Positions 51,301 to 60,000 of a stretch of 60,000 nucleotides of DNA are shown one piece after another (positions within the stretch are counted from its first letter, which is position 1; each line of letters opens with the position of its first letter). The position numbers were made by a program, and so were the translations under genes. The stretch is taken from assembly GCA_914767715.1 (NCBI GenBank), contig OU612066.1:31224283-31284282 (forward strand), in the 5' to 3' direction. Below the pieces are notes generated by a model that was given only the letters and a program-made list of their open reading frames with translations, was not told where the DNA came from and made no database searches. This DNA is from Membranipora membranacea. Lineage: Eukaryota > Bryozoa > Gymnolaemata > Cheilostomatida > Membraniporidae.

Positions 51301-51397
51301 ACTCATATCAAACAGAATACCTTTGACGATACGGACAACACTATCTAGCTTGTTTTCAGCACCCTATATAGAAACAGAAGCAAATCTAAATTTTTAA
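48345..51397 (+). CDS. R-C: type I membrane receptor of the intact SR pair (603 aa model)
   Basis: Exons: 48345-48386, 49159-50083, 50267-50338, 50469-50642 and 50799-51397; 604 codons with stop. Exon 1 plus the first residues of exon 2 form a signal peptide (MEPRAVCCIAVIIM, then TSVSC). The donor GTTCGT is non-standard but kept as GTTCGT or GTTTGT in all copies. The ectodomain (about 20-346) has N-glycosylation sites (NKT, NVS, NGT, NYS), a cysteine cluster (LLCEVEGCCHQAQEC) and repeated strand motifs (YLLGTDDSLEIYIL, IIYYTAASTIYTATIG) that look beta-propeller-like. The membrane segment is about 361-383 (LTWGLLAAVILAIGVSSVFI), then RKRR. The tail (about 215 aa) is acidic, starts DIELAASE and contains FYVDDPYYLD, a Pro/Arg-rich RPPRPRLPSP, DYDYSAYEVM and EYFVTPP. 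YEVM fits the PI3-kinase SH2 consensus YxxM. A poly(A) signal lies at 51602. No family name can be given. Confidence 0.75.
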
Positions 51398-52616
51398 GTA
51401 CATTTTACCACTGATATTTTTATCATTTTATCAGTCTACAACTTTATACACTCACCCATAATTGTCTCACATTCCAAAGAGTATTGAGCAGCCCCTTTTT
51501 TTACTGCCATTTCAAAATCATATCTGAATTAACATACATACATTTATATACCTTTGTATAATGCCCTATTCCTTTGCCAGCTTGTAATTTTAATTTTAAT
51601 TAATAAATAAACAAAAAAGTCCCAATGGTGTTAAACTTTGAAATATATTACGTTAGCATAGCTTCATATAAGGATAAACATAACTCACCGATCAGCTTGA
51701 TTGATATTTTACATTACCACTGAATACCATATCTAGAACATGCCAAATATCCTACAATACAGTCTCTCTAGCAGGCTTAACAAATCAACAAATTGAGAAC
51801 TTTTCAAATAATGCTTTGTATCTTTGGATTTGTTTTCGCATGGCTAATTGAAAAACAACTCTGTTGACAACTAAGGGCTTTAAATTCATTTTTTCAGTGA
51901 GTTTGTGACTTTCCCAGGCTCCCCGATTCTTTCGTTAGTGTTTATAATAATTAACAGGTTCCAAACTGCTACTTAACAAATCACAAAAATATCAGTCAGC
52001 TTTTCAATCCATCTGAGAACTTTCCATATGAAATTTTGTTTTTCTTATCTTTTGGTTGACATTGAAAATCCAATGGTCTGCCAAAGTTTTTTTTTATGAG
52101 GTGACCCAGAACTTATGGACAATTTAGTAGAAGAAACATCACTCAAAACAGCTGTAGTCAATAGTTTAGTGGTGTAAACTTGTCTTATGTCGGAACATTA
52201 AGATGTGGCCACAGCACAGTACAGTATAGATACAGAACTCAAAGGCGTTATAAGTTTTCCTTTGCAGCTTACCATGGCTGCAATACCTTGCCTGATATTT
52301 GGAGGCCATTCAGTTACCATCCAAACCTTTACAAAATTCAGAGTACAATGATCATTCTAAATAAGAAAAAGAATGTCATTTTTTGCAATTGACTCTGAGG
52401 CAGATGATTTCAGTGTTGCCAGTGATATATTAATATTCATTAAATACAAGTTGTGGCTTAGAATTAATCCTTCAAACAAAGAGAACTGTTAGTATTATCA
52501 CTTTTGTTTGACGTTAGCTATACATTATTTTTTGCAAGTTTGTACCACAAGCAGATTGCTCAGCTAGGTGTGAAGATATCAGGTATAATTTATACAGAGC
52601 TAAGCTGTATTATCAT
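51398..52616. other. 3' flank of SR-C
   Basis: Contains AATAAA at 51602-51607. 51735-51850 matches the flank of X6 (24275-24400), and 51850-52616 matches the SR-B flank (34021-34790), including a weak MITE-like piece near 52460-52570. No gene called. Confidence 0.55.
51602..51607 (+). promoter_or_regulatory. Candidate poly(A) signal of R-C
   Basis: First clear AATAAA, 205 bases after the R-C stop. Confidence 0.4.
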
Positions 52617-53413
52617 TGTACTGGTATGAAATAAATCACAATAATGATGAAATGGTGTTAACATGGTGCGAGATAAAAAAGACATCATGTTTAAAAGTTT
52701 TGTCAGAGATCATTAAAATTTCCATTGACAATAATAGGTTGTTCAATCGCAGTCCCAGACCAACAATAAAAATATAGAAAACATTTCACACACACACTTA
52801 CAATTAATGAGCCGATCAGAGGTTAAGATAACTGAAAATCCAAGCATTAACAGGCTTGGTGAGTGATGAGGTATAGGATGATGTCAGCCAACCTGAGAAA
52901 AAATACATTGATATATAAAACATTATATTGCTGCTACATATTCAACTTTCACCAATTGTCATATAAATGATGTAATGATCACAAATGTCTTAAAAACTCA
53001 ATTTTATAGAAACAAAAGAAAGACATTATTCATTGAAATATAGTTAACATGACAAAATTAATAGTATATGCACTTACATGACTCCATAAAATGGTTTGAC
53101 TGGAAGTCAAGTTAATCCTGGAGAAAAGTTTGTACTTAGGTGAAAAGTTGCCACAGAGATTGTATTAGTGGCCTTATTGGCATGGCTGTATCCTCAACAC
53201 TGACATAAAAATTATCATTGTCATGAGTCGTGCCCAAATACACCAAAAGAAAAGCTGTGGAGCATTTCAGCTTGTTAAAGCTATCTATACTTAATTATAG
53301 GTTATGATGGTAAATATAAATGTGTGTTAAAGTATTATTTTACATGGTTACAGTCATTGCTTCAATATCTAATAATTATTTAAAAAAAACCTGGCATTGA
53401 CTGTCCTAAAACA
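52617..53413. mobile_element. Probable solo LTR, 797 bp, with target-site duplication
   Basis: Present in the SR-C flank and absent from the matching SR-B flank, where ATCAT occurs once (near 34805). Here ATCAT flanks the insert on both sides (52612-52616 and 53414-53418). The insert begins TGTACTGG and ends AAAACA, the TG...CA ends of LTRs. No open frame and no other LTR in the window, so it is a solo LTR or a similar short element. Confidence 0.65.
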
Positions 53414-53424
53414 ATCATGGTGTG

Positions 53425-54030
53425 TTCATTTCCTTCCAAGGTATAACATACAGAAACCACAACCTGAAGGGCTATGAAGCATGTAACAAAATGACACCAA
53501 AAGACTTTGTTTGACACTAAAAGAACAATCAAGGAACTTTTCCCACCCTTAAGATAAGTTAAAGATGTATTCATATGTTTTTAACCTATATCAGTTGGGC
53601 TCATTAGTACATGTTCCTGCCACTTAAACAGTGATTTCGAATCCAATCTGATACCAACATCGTTGGCACTTTGACTGATCACAAAGTTCATTAACGTCAA
53701 GACTCAAAATAAGTGTGGTATTCTGTGTGTACATCAGAATCATTTATGCAGAGAAAAGAACCCTTCAATATGGTATAACTCTTTAAATGAGGAAGCAGTC
53801 GCCAGCCACTAATGATTTGGAAACCTGGTCATCACAAAAAAAAACTCTTCCTATGCACATACCTTGGTGCAAGCTATTGTCAGCATTGACAGACATGAAT
53901 GAATATTTTTGATGGTCAATGAAAAAAGTTATAATAGCAACAATCACTTTGAAAAATTACTGGCAAACATACAATGATTGTTTTTGTTCGCGGTAAAGTC
54001 TAGACAAGCTTTCCATACCAGGTAACTTAA
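53425..54030 (+). repeat. Long SINE-like repeat, fullest copy
   Basis: Same family as 25200-25856. Starts near GGTATAACATACAGAAACC, has a tRNA-like middle (TTGGGCTCATTAGTACATG, then GATTTCGAATCC near 53635) and ends AGCTTTCCATACCAGG. Confidence 0.5.
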
Positions 54031-54169
54031 ACCGAGCCGACATCATTTGCAAAATTTGTTTTGAATTTTTCCCATGGCTAAAATCTGAAGAATATTTCCC
54101 TGAGCTGACACATGTAACGAATGCAAAAAATTTTCTTAGCTGATTTTAGTTGGATCTGAATATAAAATA

Positions 54170-54460
54170 TGGAACTTTGCATATTCACTGAAGGCAGATT
54201 TTAAGTCCAGGATGACACTTCATTGAATGGTTCAGAAGAAGAAAAATGAAGTCCAGACGACAATTAATCCCAGCTTAAGAGAAATAATCAGAAACTCCAA
54301 TCGGAACAATCAATTGTCAGCTATTGCTCAATAAAGTTTTGTATAATCTCCTCATATAGGCCGCTAATCTGAAGTGTGTGTGCGTAATAGAAGCCTTTGT
54401 TGGAAGGATTAAATGTGACCACTATTCACCCAATACTGGCGACACAACCACAGTTAAGTT
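54170..54460 (-). repeat. MITE-like short repeat, inverted copy
   Basis: Reverse complement of the 12290-12600 type, running from GTCCAGGATGACAC through CCTTTGTTGGAAGGATTAAA to CACAACC. Complete enough to help define the family ends. Confidence 0.55.
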
Positions 54461-54889
54461 AAACTTTTTTTTATTTCATTGTTATCTGCAAAGAATAGCT
54501 TTCAGTTACGGTATGATATGGCGGATCTACTGAGCGTTTAAAGGTGAAGAAGATGTTGCACCACTTTATCGAAGAAATTAAGCAGAAGAGGCTTTTTTAA
54601 GTCGAGTGATTACTAGGAAAATCAAAAGTTTGAAATATTATGTAATGGGTGCTCTTAAATTATTTTCAAACTAACTGAGGGCAATTATCAAATTTGTTTC
54701 CTCAGGGTATTGTGTGCCCTCAAGAGTTTTCATTTTCACAGTCTTGAAAACTTTTTGCTCCAACATTTATATGATCTATTCTGAATCATTCCTTAAAATT
54801 TGACTTTGAGGGAATCCTGTTGTTGGTCTACCTGATAATAGTCATGAAATTATTTGAGACTATGAATGATGGTTTTTCATATACCAACT

Positions 54890-55544
54890 TTGTTTTGAGG
54901 TAGCCTACAGGGCTAATAATGTGTTTTTTCTTTGTCCAGGAATTAATTTTATAACTGAGCATTCATTCAGCATATAAATGAGATTTAATTAGATACTCTA
55001 CTGTAACAGCTGTTCGATGTAACTTCCTTGTCACTGGGCTGCATGGTAAAGATAAAGTTCGAGCGGTTCAATCAAATTCAGATTAATTTCATAATCTACC
55101 AGAGTTTCACATAATAAATTAGCAAAAACAGTCTCTACAAACAAATGTTTGTGTCAAGCCAAAGATTTAATACTGGGGACCCGGGATTAACTGAATAGCA
55201 TTTATCAAAGTTCTTGTCAACAGTGCATCATTTTTCCCTGTTTCCATTGCAAAAAATAGAATCAGGCTTATTATTGGAAACAGCTTACGTACTAACCCAT
55301 ATTGATCGACCAATCATAAAACAGAAAATTACTGTGCAAGCGAAAAAAAAACCAATTGCATAGTTACCACAATTCACAAGCCCTACAAAGAAGATTAGGC
55401 TTTGAGGTGCATTGAATAAAAGGGTCTGCATCAGTGCTTCTCTATCACTCCTATTAGTGAAAGAGAGGCTCACATACTGTCTAGAATAGCTAAATTATCT
55501 CTCTTTTACTTATAAAGCATATTAGTTGGTTCTATGTGAATAAT
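54890..55544 (+). promoter_or_regulatory. X5 upstream region
   Basis: Copy of the X4 upstream region without the stray exon insert. The bZIP-like word has lost its CpG (TTGTGTCAA, 55149-55157). GATCGACCAATCA lies near 55305. The first part (54890-55080) is also found inverted at 431-640. Confidence 0.5.
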
Positions 55545-56722
55545 ATGAACCAGGGGACTAATATGAATCAGGTGAGTGTACTTTTTATGTATGGCGACAA
55601 AGCTGAGAAAAGATACTGTTGAAAGATTAGCACATATGTAGCTGCACATTGTTTTTAGATAGAATATAATCATGCTGTCTCTAGTTTTGCTAACATCATG
55701 ATAATATACCCAGCAATATAATATGGATACAAATAACTTGTTACTGATGATATTGATTTATGACAGCTTTTCATCCTTACTATGAACCAAATCTGAGAAA
55801 AATGGTAAGCAAATACTACCAGAAGCATTGTCTCATCAGTATTATTCTATTTTAAGAAATAGATCAAGCAGAGAATGCTGCAAATACTATTGAAGGTTTA
55901 CCTCAAATCAGCATAAGTGAGTTTGGTATGGCAATTTGAAAATTTTGTTTTGACAGGAAGTTAAGTGAGCAGCTAGAAATGAAATAAAAGCAGTCGGGTT
56001 ATTACCCAGAGTCTGACAACTTAGGACAACCAGCTTTTTCCAGCATGACATTTTGGTAATTGCATTGAGATTTTCGTTTTAACATTTTAGTTGGCATTAT
56101 CATCGGCGCAGGTGGAGCAATTATTGTCAGTGTGGGTCTTATACTTCTCTATTTGTACATCAGGCAGCGAAGAGCGACAGCAATGGATGACAAACACGCT
56201 CCAACATCGCAGCCAAATATTTATGACTCAGAAGCTACCATAATATACTCAAATGCTGCAAACAGCTTCAGAATGAGACAAATGTCTAGAACAGTGGGTA
56301 GCCGTACAAATAGCCAAACAGGTAGCCGAACGAATAGCCAAACAGCTAGGCAAACAGCTAGCCAAATGACTAGCCAAACAGCTAGCCGATCCGGTAGCCG
56401 AATGACTAGCCAAACAGCTGGCCGAACAAGTAGCCAAACGACTAGGCAAACAGCTAGCCAAACATCTAGCCGAACAACTAGCCCAACCTATGAGAATGAA
56501 GATGGGCCTCTTTACCAGAACAATCATGTTAGCACTGCAACAAGCTCAATACTGATACAGACCCAAGTAGTCCAAAGTGAACCGATTGAAACGACAATCA
56601 CTGAAAATCAGCCAACCACTATCTCAACTCTATATATGTCTATATGTGCAAACATGAGCTCAGGGTACGTACAGGTGATGGAAATACTCTCCCTCCTACT
56701 TACAAACAATGGTGATTCATGA
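55545..56722 (+). CDS. X5: copy of X4 with ITAM-like tail, exon 2 acceptor shifted
   Basis: Exon 1 55545-55571 (MNQGTNMNQ, then gtgagt), exon 2 about 55856-55925, exon 3 56091-56722. With the ancestral exon 2 border the model is 242 aa. However, the acceptor AG of X4 has become AA; the nearest AG (55855-55856) would drop one base and give an immediate TAG. Either X5 is disabled or it uses another start or splice. Exon 3 is fully open: membrane segment (GIIIGAGGAIIVSVGLILLY), RQRR, an expanded T/S/Q/R repeat zone, Y-S-N (56246-56254), Y-E-N (56489-56497), Y-Q-N (56513-56521), then YMSI (56633-56644) and YVQV (56666-56677). All motif tyrosines of X4 are kept, so loss of function, if real, is recent. 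Confidence 0.5.
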
Positions 56723-57031
56723 AATTTGTTCTCAACTCGTAAGACCTTGAAATAACAGTTACTACCAAATATTTGACGTGATTGTATTTCTCAAAACAGT
56801 CACGTACGATTCAAAGCCTATCCCTCCCTGAAAATAGGACTTTTCAAAAGTGCACATTATTCTGATGTTGGTAATGATTTTCTGTTTACCTACTGGGCCT
56901 GCCAAAGTCAGCAATATATTTTATTTTCTTACATATAGTATATGAATTTATGTTTTAATTATTCAGGCAAACTGTTATCAGCAGAGTCAAGCAATTTTGT
57001 TCGTTTTTGATACTTTATTTTATTACATAGA

Positions 57032-57037
57032 AATAAA
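57032..57037 (+). promoter_or_regulatory. Poly(A) signal of X5
   Basis: AATAAA in the conserved 3' UTR block, about 310 bases after the stop as in X4. Confidence 0.45.
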
Positions 57038-57944
57038 AAGAGCTGTCAATGTCAACTTGATGATTTTACATCTTATTTTCAACATGATGTTTTCCAAAAA
57101 AAGCAATGTCCGAAGAGATGACCTCTAGATAATAAGCGCTTCAAAACATGTGTATCAAAATTGTTGTGGTAATCATAACGATACCTGATAATATGAAAAT
57201 ATGCTGGATTTCCCAAGACGGTATTATTGGAATCGACTTACGGCAAGTATATGTTTGTGTAATGTACTTTGATAAGGCAACTGTAGACTCTAAAGTGGAG
57301 GCCTCAACACACTTTTTTTGTATTTCTGCAATTCAGCTTATCTTTGTTTATTGACACATGTTACAGGAAGCAGGAAAAACCGAAAATTTTAAAGTTGTGA
57401 CATAAAAATCCTGCCAGTGTTTGCTGTTTCAAGCTTCAAACATCAAAAACTTGCAACTCTGAAGCCACTGCAAAGTAGGCATCCTTGAATTTGAATTTGA
57501 AGCTGTGCATAGGACTATCATTGTTGGCAGCGGGCACAAAAGTTTTTGGTGGTGAAAGTTTTCACATCTGAAGCATTTTTGATTGAGAATAATACCGAGA
57601 GGGTACAAACTTGGTACTGTATATAGAGCACTTCATATGGCACCTTTCAAACATTTCACATTACAGCATCAAATCACGATAAGGCATGAATAAAAAAAAA
57701 TTGATGAACAAAATCTCTATGGTTGAATTTCACTTGAATTCAAATTTTGCTTGACTCCTAAATTCTCTCTGATAAACAATATTCTCTTTTGCTTCATTTC
57801 TACAGTAAAATGGCGCAACATCTTCAAAATTGTTCTCACCTTTCAACATTCAGTAGATCTGCCAGTTCTTACCATAACTGAAAGCTATTCTTTGCAAATA
57901 ACCATGAAAGAAAACTTATCCGCTGGTGTCACACAGTATTGAGT

Positions 57945-58260
57945 AAGTTGTGGTCACATTTAATCCTTCAAACAAAGGCTTCTATTACCACACACACTTC
58001 AGTTTAGCTGCTTATGGCAGGGGATTATATAAAAACTCTTTTGTAATAGCTTATTGATCAATTTGATAGGTCAACCAAAGATTTTATTATATTCTTTTTT
58101 TTCTTTAGTGGGGATAAATTGTTATCCGGCCATCATTTCGTTTTCTTCTGAAACCAGGCAATTAAGTGTCATCCTGGACTTAACATCTGCCGATAGTGAA
58201 TATGCAAAGCTCTACTTTTGTTGTATTTTAAGTCAGAGTATGAGTTGGCAGTGATTTATT
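57945..58260 (+). repeat. MITE-like short repeat, good copy
   Basis: Nearly collinear with 12290-12600 and part of the X4/X5 duplication, so it moved before that duplication. Confidence 0.6.
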
Positions 58261-58353
58261 AATTATGATATTGGGCATCACAAACTCTTTTGCTTTACAA
58301 ACGTCCCTCAAGGTAGAGACACAGGGTCAGCAAATATTGACTACCTATACACC

Positions 58354-60000
58354 ATTAGAAAGCTGCCGTGCTACTGATGGTTAACCGTTAAACAAAAATT
58401 TTTATCGGGTTACGTTGTGTCATTTTATGAAAGAAATGCCGTTTTTAGCAATATGGATGTTCGAGTAATTTGATTGCAAGAACTTTCTAAACAGGATATA
58501 TTTATTCTCACAGATATACTTCATCATTTTTTGTTCTAAATGATATATGAGCCTAAGAGGCTTTTTACGTCGCGTCATAATCTGTGTGAGTATAGAAATT
58601 TGATGATTAATTTGAAATTTTAAGCTACAATTCGAGACTCACTGAATAAGTTCAGCAGCATACCTAATGTATCAAGATCAGCAAAGACCAATAAAGGTTG
58701 ATAAATTAGATGCCATTCTTCTATGACACAAAACATTCTGTGAAAAGGGACATTACTATACTAAGGCCATACCAATTTCATTAAGTTCTCACATACAAAA
58801 CGCTTTGATTGAGCATAGAACTTACAGGGAATGCTAACAGAATTTGGCATTGCGTATCAGTTTTTCTCTTAGAATGCCAATAACACCTTAAAAAGCCCCT
58901 GAAATTGGTTGTTTTGGGCGTTCCGTTGTGCGCAATTGGGGGGAGGGGTGGGAAAGCTGGTGCGCAATGCCTAAGTATGTCAGCATTTCCTGTTTGTACT
59001 CTGCTTCATAATTATATTTACAGTGCTTCATCTCAAGATTTAATAAAATATTTAGGACCGATACACATTTCATAGAGTGCTGTTGAAGCTACCTGGTATG
59101 GAAAGCTTGTCTAAACTTAACCTCTTACAAAAAAGCCGTCATATTTTGCCATTTACTTGATCAAAAACCTGTAATTGCATCTTCCTTGATGAAACTAATT
59201 GTGTCCAATTTTTTGCCGCTCGTTTTAGGTGCTTCATAGTCTTTCAGGTTGTGGTTTCTGTATGTAATACATTAGAAGGAAATGAACACACAATGGTAAT
59301 CCATCTAAGCTCTGTATAAATTATCCTGATACTTTCGTATAGGGTCAGCTGTCCAATCACACTTAGCTGAGAGATCTGCTCGTGGTACCAATTGCAAAAA
59401 TAAGTAATCGCTAACGTCAAAGAAAGTGTTAGCACGTAATAGTTTTCTTTGTTTGTAGGATCAATTCTAAACTTCAACCTGAAAGCAACAGGTATTGATT
59501 ATCCTTGGTAACAATAGAATCCTCTGTTTCATGGTAAATTATAAAAAAGGATATTATATGTTATATGGTTATTAATCATAATCTTAGATGCTGAGTTTTT
59601 TGTAAAAATTTGACTAGTAACTGGTAGCTTCAGAATTTATGTATTTCAGCTCTATGGTGAGGCGCAAAGCAAAATTTTAAATGCCATTGAGTTGCATATA
59701 TATACGCAATGTGCATGTGTACTCTCGTCACATCTTTATGTTTGAAGATAGGCAACTATTTTCCACTGAACTATTTACTACACTGCTATGCTGTTTTGTG
59801 TGCTGATTCGTCTACTAACCGCAAAAAAAAACTTTGTTGACCAGTTGATATTCATTGCCATACAAAAGATAAAAAAAAATTAAAATGTTGTATTGAAAAA
59901 TTGTCATATGGATCGAAAGGCCACCACTTGCATTTTTTGTGTTTGTCCATTGTTGTCATGAATAAAATTTTTGTGAGCTTTTCAGTAGAAGCCTTCAAAC
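58354..60000. other. Gene-free right end
   Basis: No exon seen. It holds an inverted, internally deleted SINE-like repeat (59085-59275) and a minus-strand MITE-like copy (about 59330-59500). The last 450 bases are AT-rich and featureless. Confidence 0.45.

Larger units (their letters stand above)
56723..58353. other. 3' flank of X5
   Basis: Direct copy of the X4 flank, including AATAAA at 57032-57037. Homology ends at the same word (CTATACACC) where the X4 flank meets the R-A tail. No gene seen. Confidence 0.55.

Noticed and set aside
45801-51397. One single gene spanning S and R
   Set aside because: The S stop is conserved at the aligned site in all copies, no donor before it gives phase 0 in S-C, and R has its own signal-peptide exon. 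Alternative splicing from S exon 3 is left open.
56249-56527. Minus-strand Cys/Ser/Ala-rich frame
   Set aside because: Complement of the repetitive X5 tail; arises from the T/S/Q codon repeat.

Overview
This is a window from an animal nuclear genome. It is AT-rich, its coding regions are split into small exons with GT/AG borders, and it carries non-LTR retrotransposon fragments with a YADD reverse-transcriptase motif, tRNA-derived SINE-like repeats, two probable solo LTRs and many short interspersed repeats. I could not fix the species; a marine invertebrate (sponge, cnidarian, tunicate or similar) fits the repeat types best, but this is an impression. All gene models are hand-built splice models. 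Most of the long open frames in the window are chance or lie inside repeats.

Two gene families fill the window; neither matches a family I can name. Family SR is a head-to-tail gene pair: S encodes a small secreted protein (215 aa, four cysteines, own signal peptide). About 230 to 350 bp downstream, R encodes a type I membrane receptor (603 aa: signal peptide, cysteine-rich ectodomain with beta-propeller-like strands, one membrane segment, a long acidic tail with several tyrosines). The pair occurs three times. SR-A (minus strand, 12691-17968) has an intact S and a broken R. SR-B (plus strand, 30165-34020) is a double pseudogene whose R has lost its 3' half. SR-C (plus strand, 45801-51397) is intact.

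Family X is a set of very small membrane proteins (about 100-240 aa). Each has a tiny first exon, a roughly 20-residue juxtamembrane exon, a membrane exon and one cytoplasmic tail. Members are X1 (minus, 3438-4514), X2 (plus, 6592-7667), X4 (plus, 8605-10557), X6 (plus, 21956-23764), X3 (minus, 37685-39290) and X5 (plus, 55545-56722); the promoter of a further copy runs off the left edge. The membrane and tail exons of X1, X2, X3 and X6 have the same splice phases as those of R, and their tails start with a similar [DE]-I-x motif. This suggests that X genes are receptor 3' modules stripped of an ectodomain, or adaptor-like partners. X4 and X5 tails carry three Y-x-N sites and a terminal ITAM-like pair.

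The layout is a mosaic of large segmental duplications: 480-4980 with 35520-39910 (X1/X3); 7960-12700 with 54890-58353 (X4/X5); 26585-34835 with 41690-52616 (SR-B/SR-C); and an inverted copy of the SR unit at 12700-20270. Linked secreted and membrane genes, repeated duplication, pseudogenes, patchy protein divergence and swapped pieces look like a fast-evolving recognition or immune-type receptor cluster. That function is inference only.
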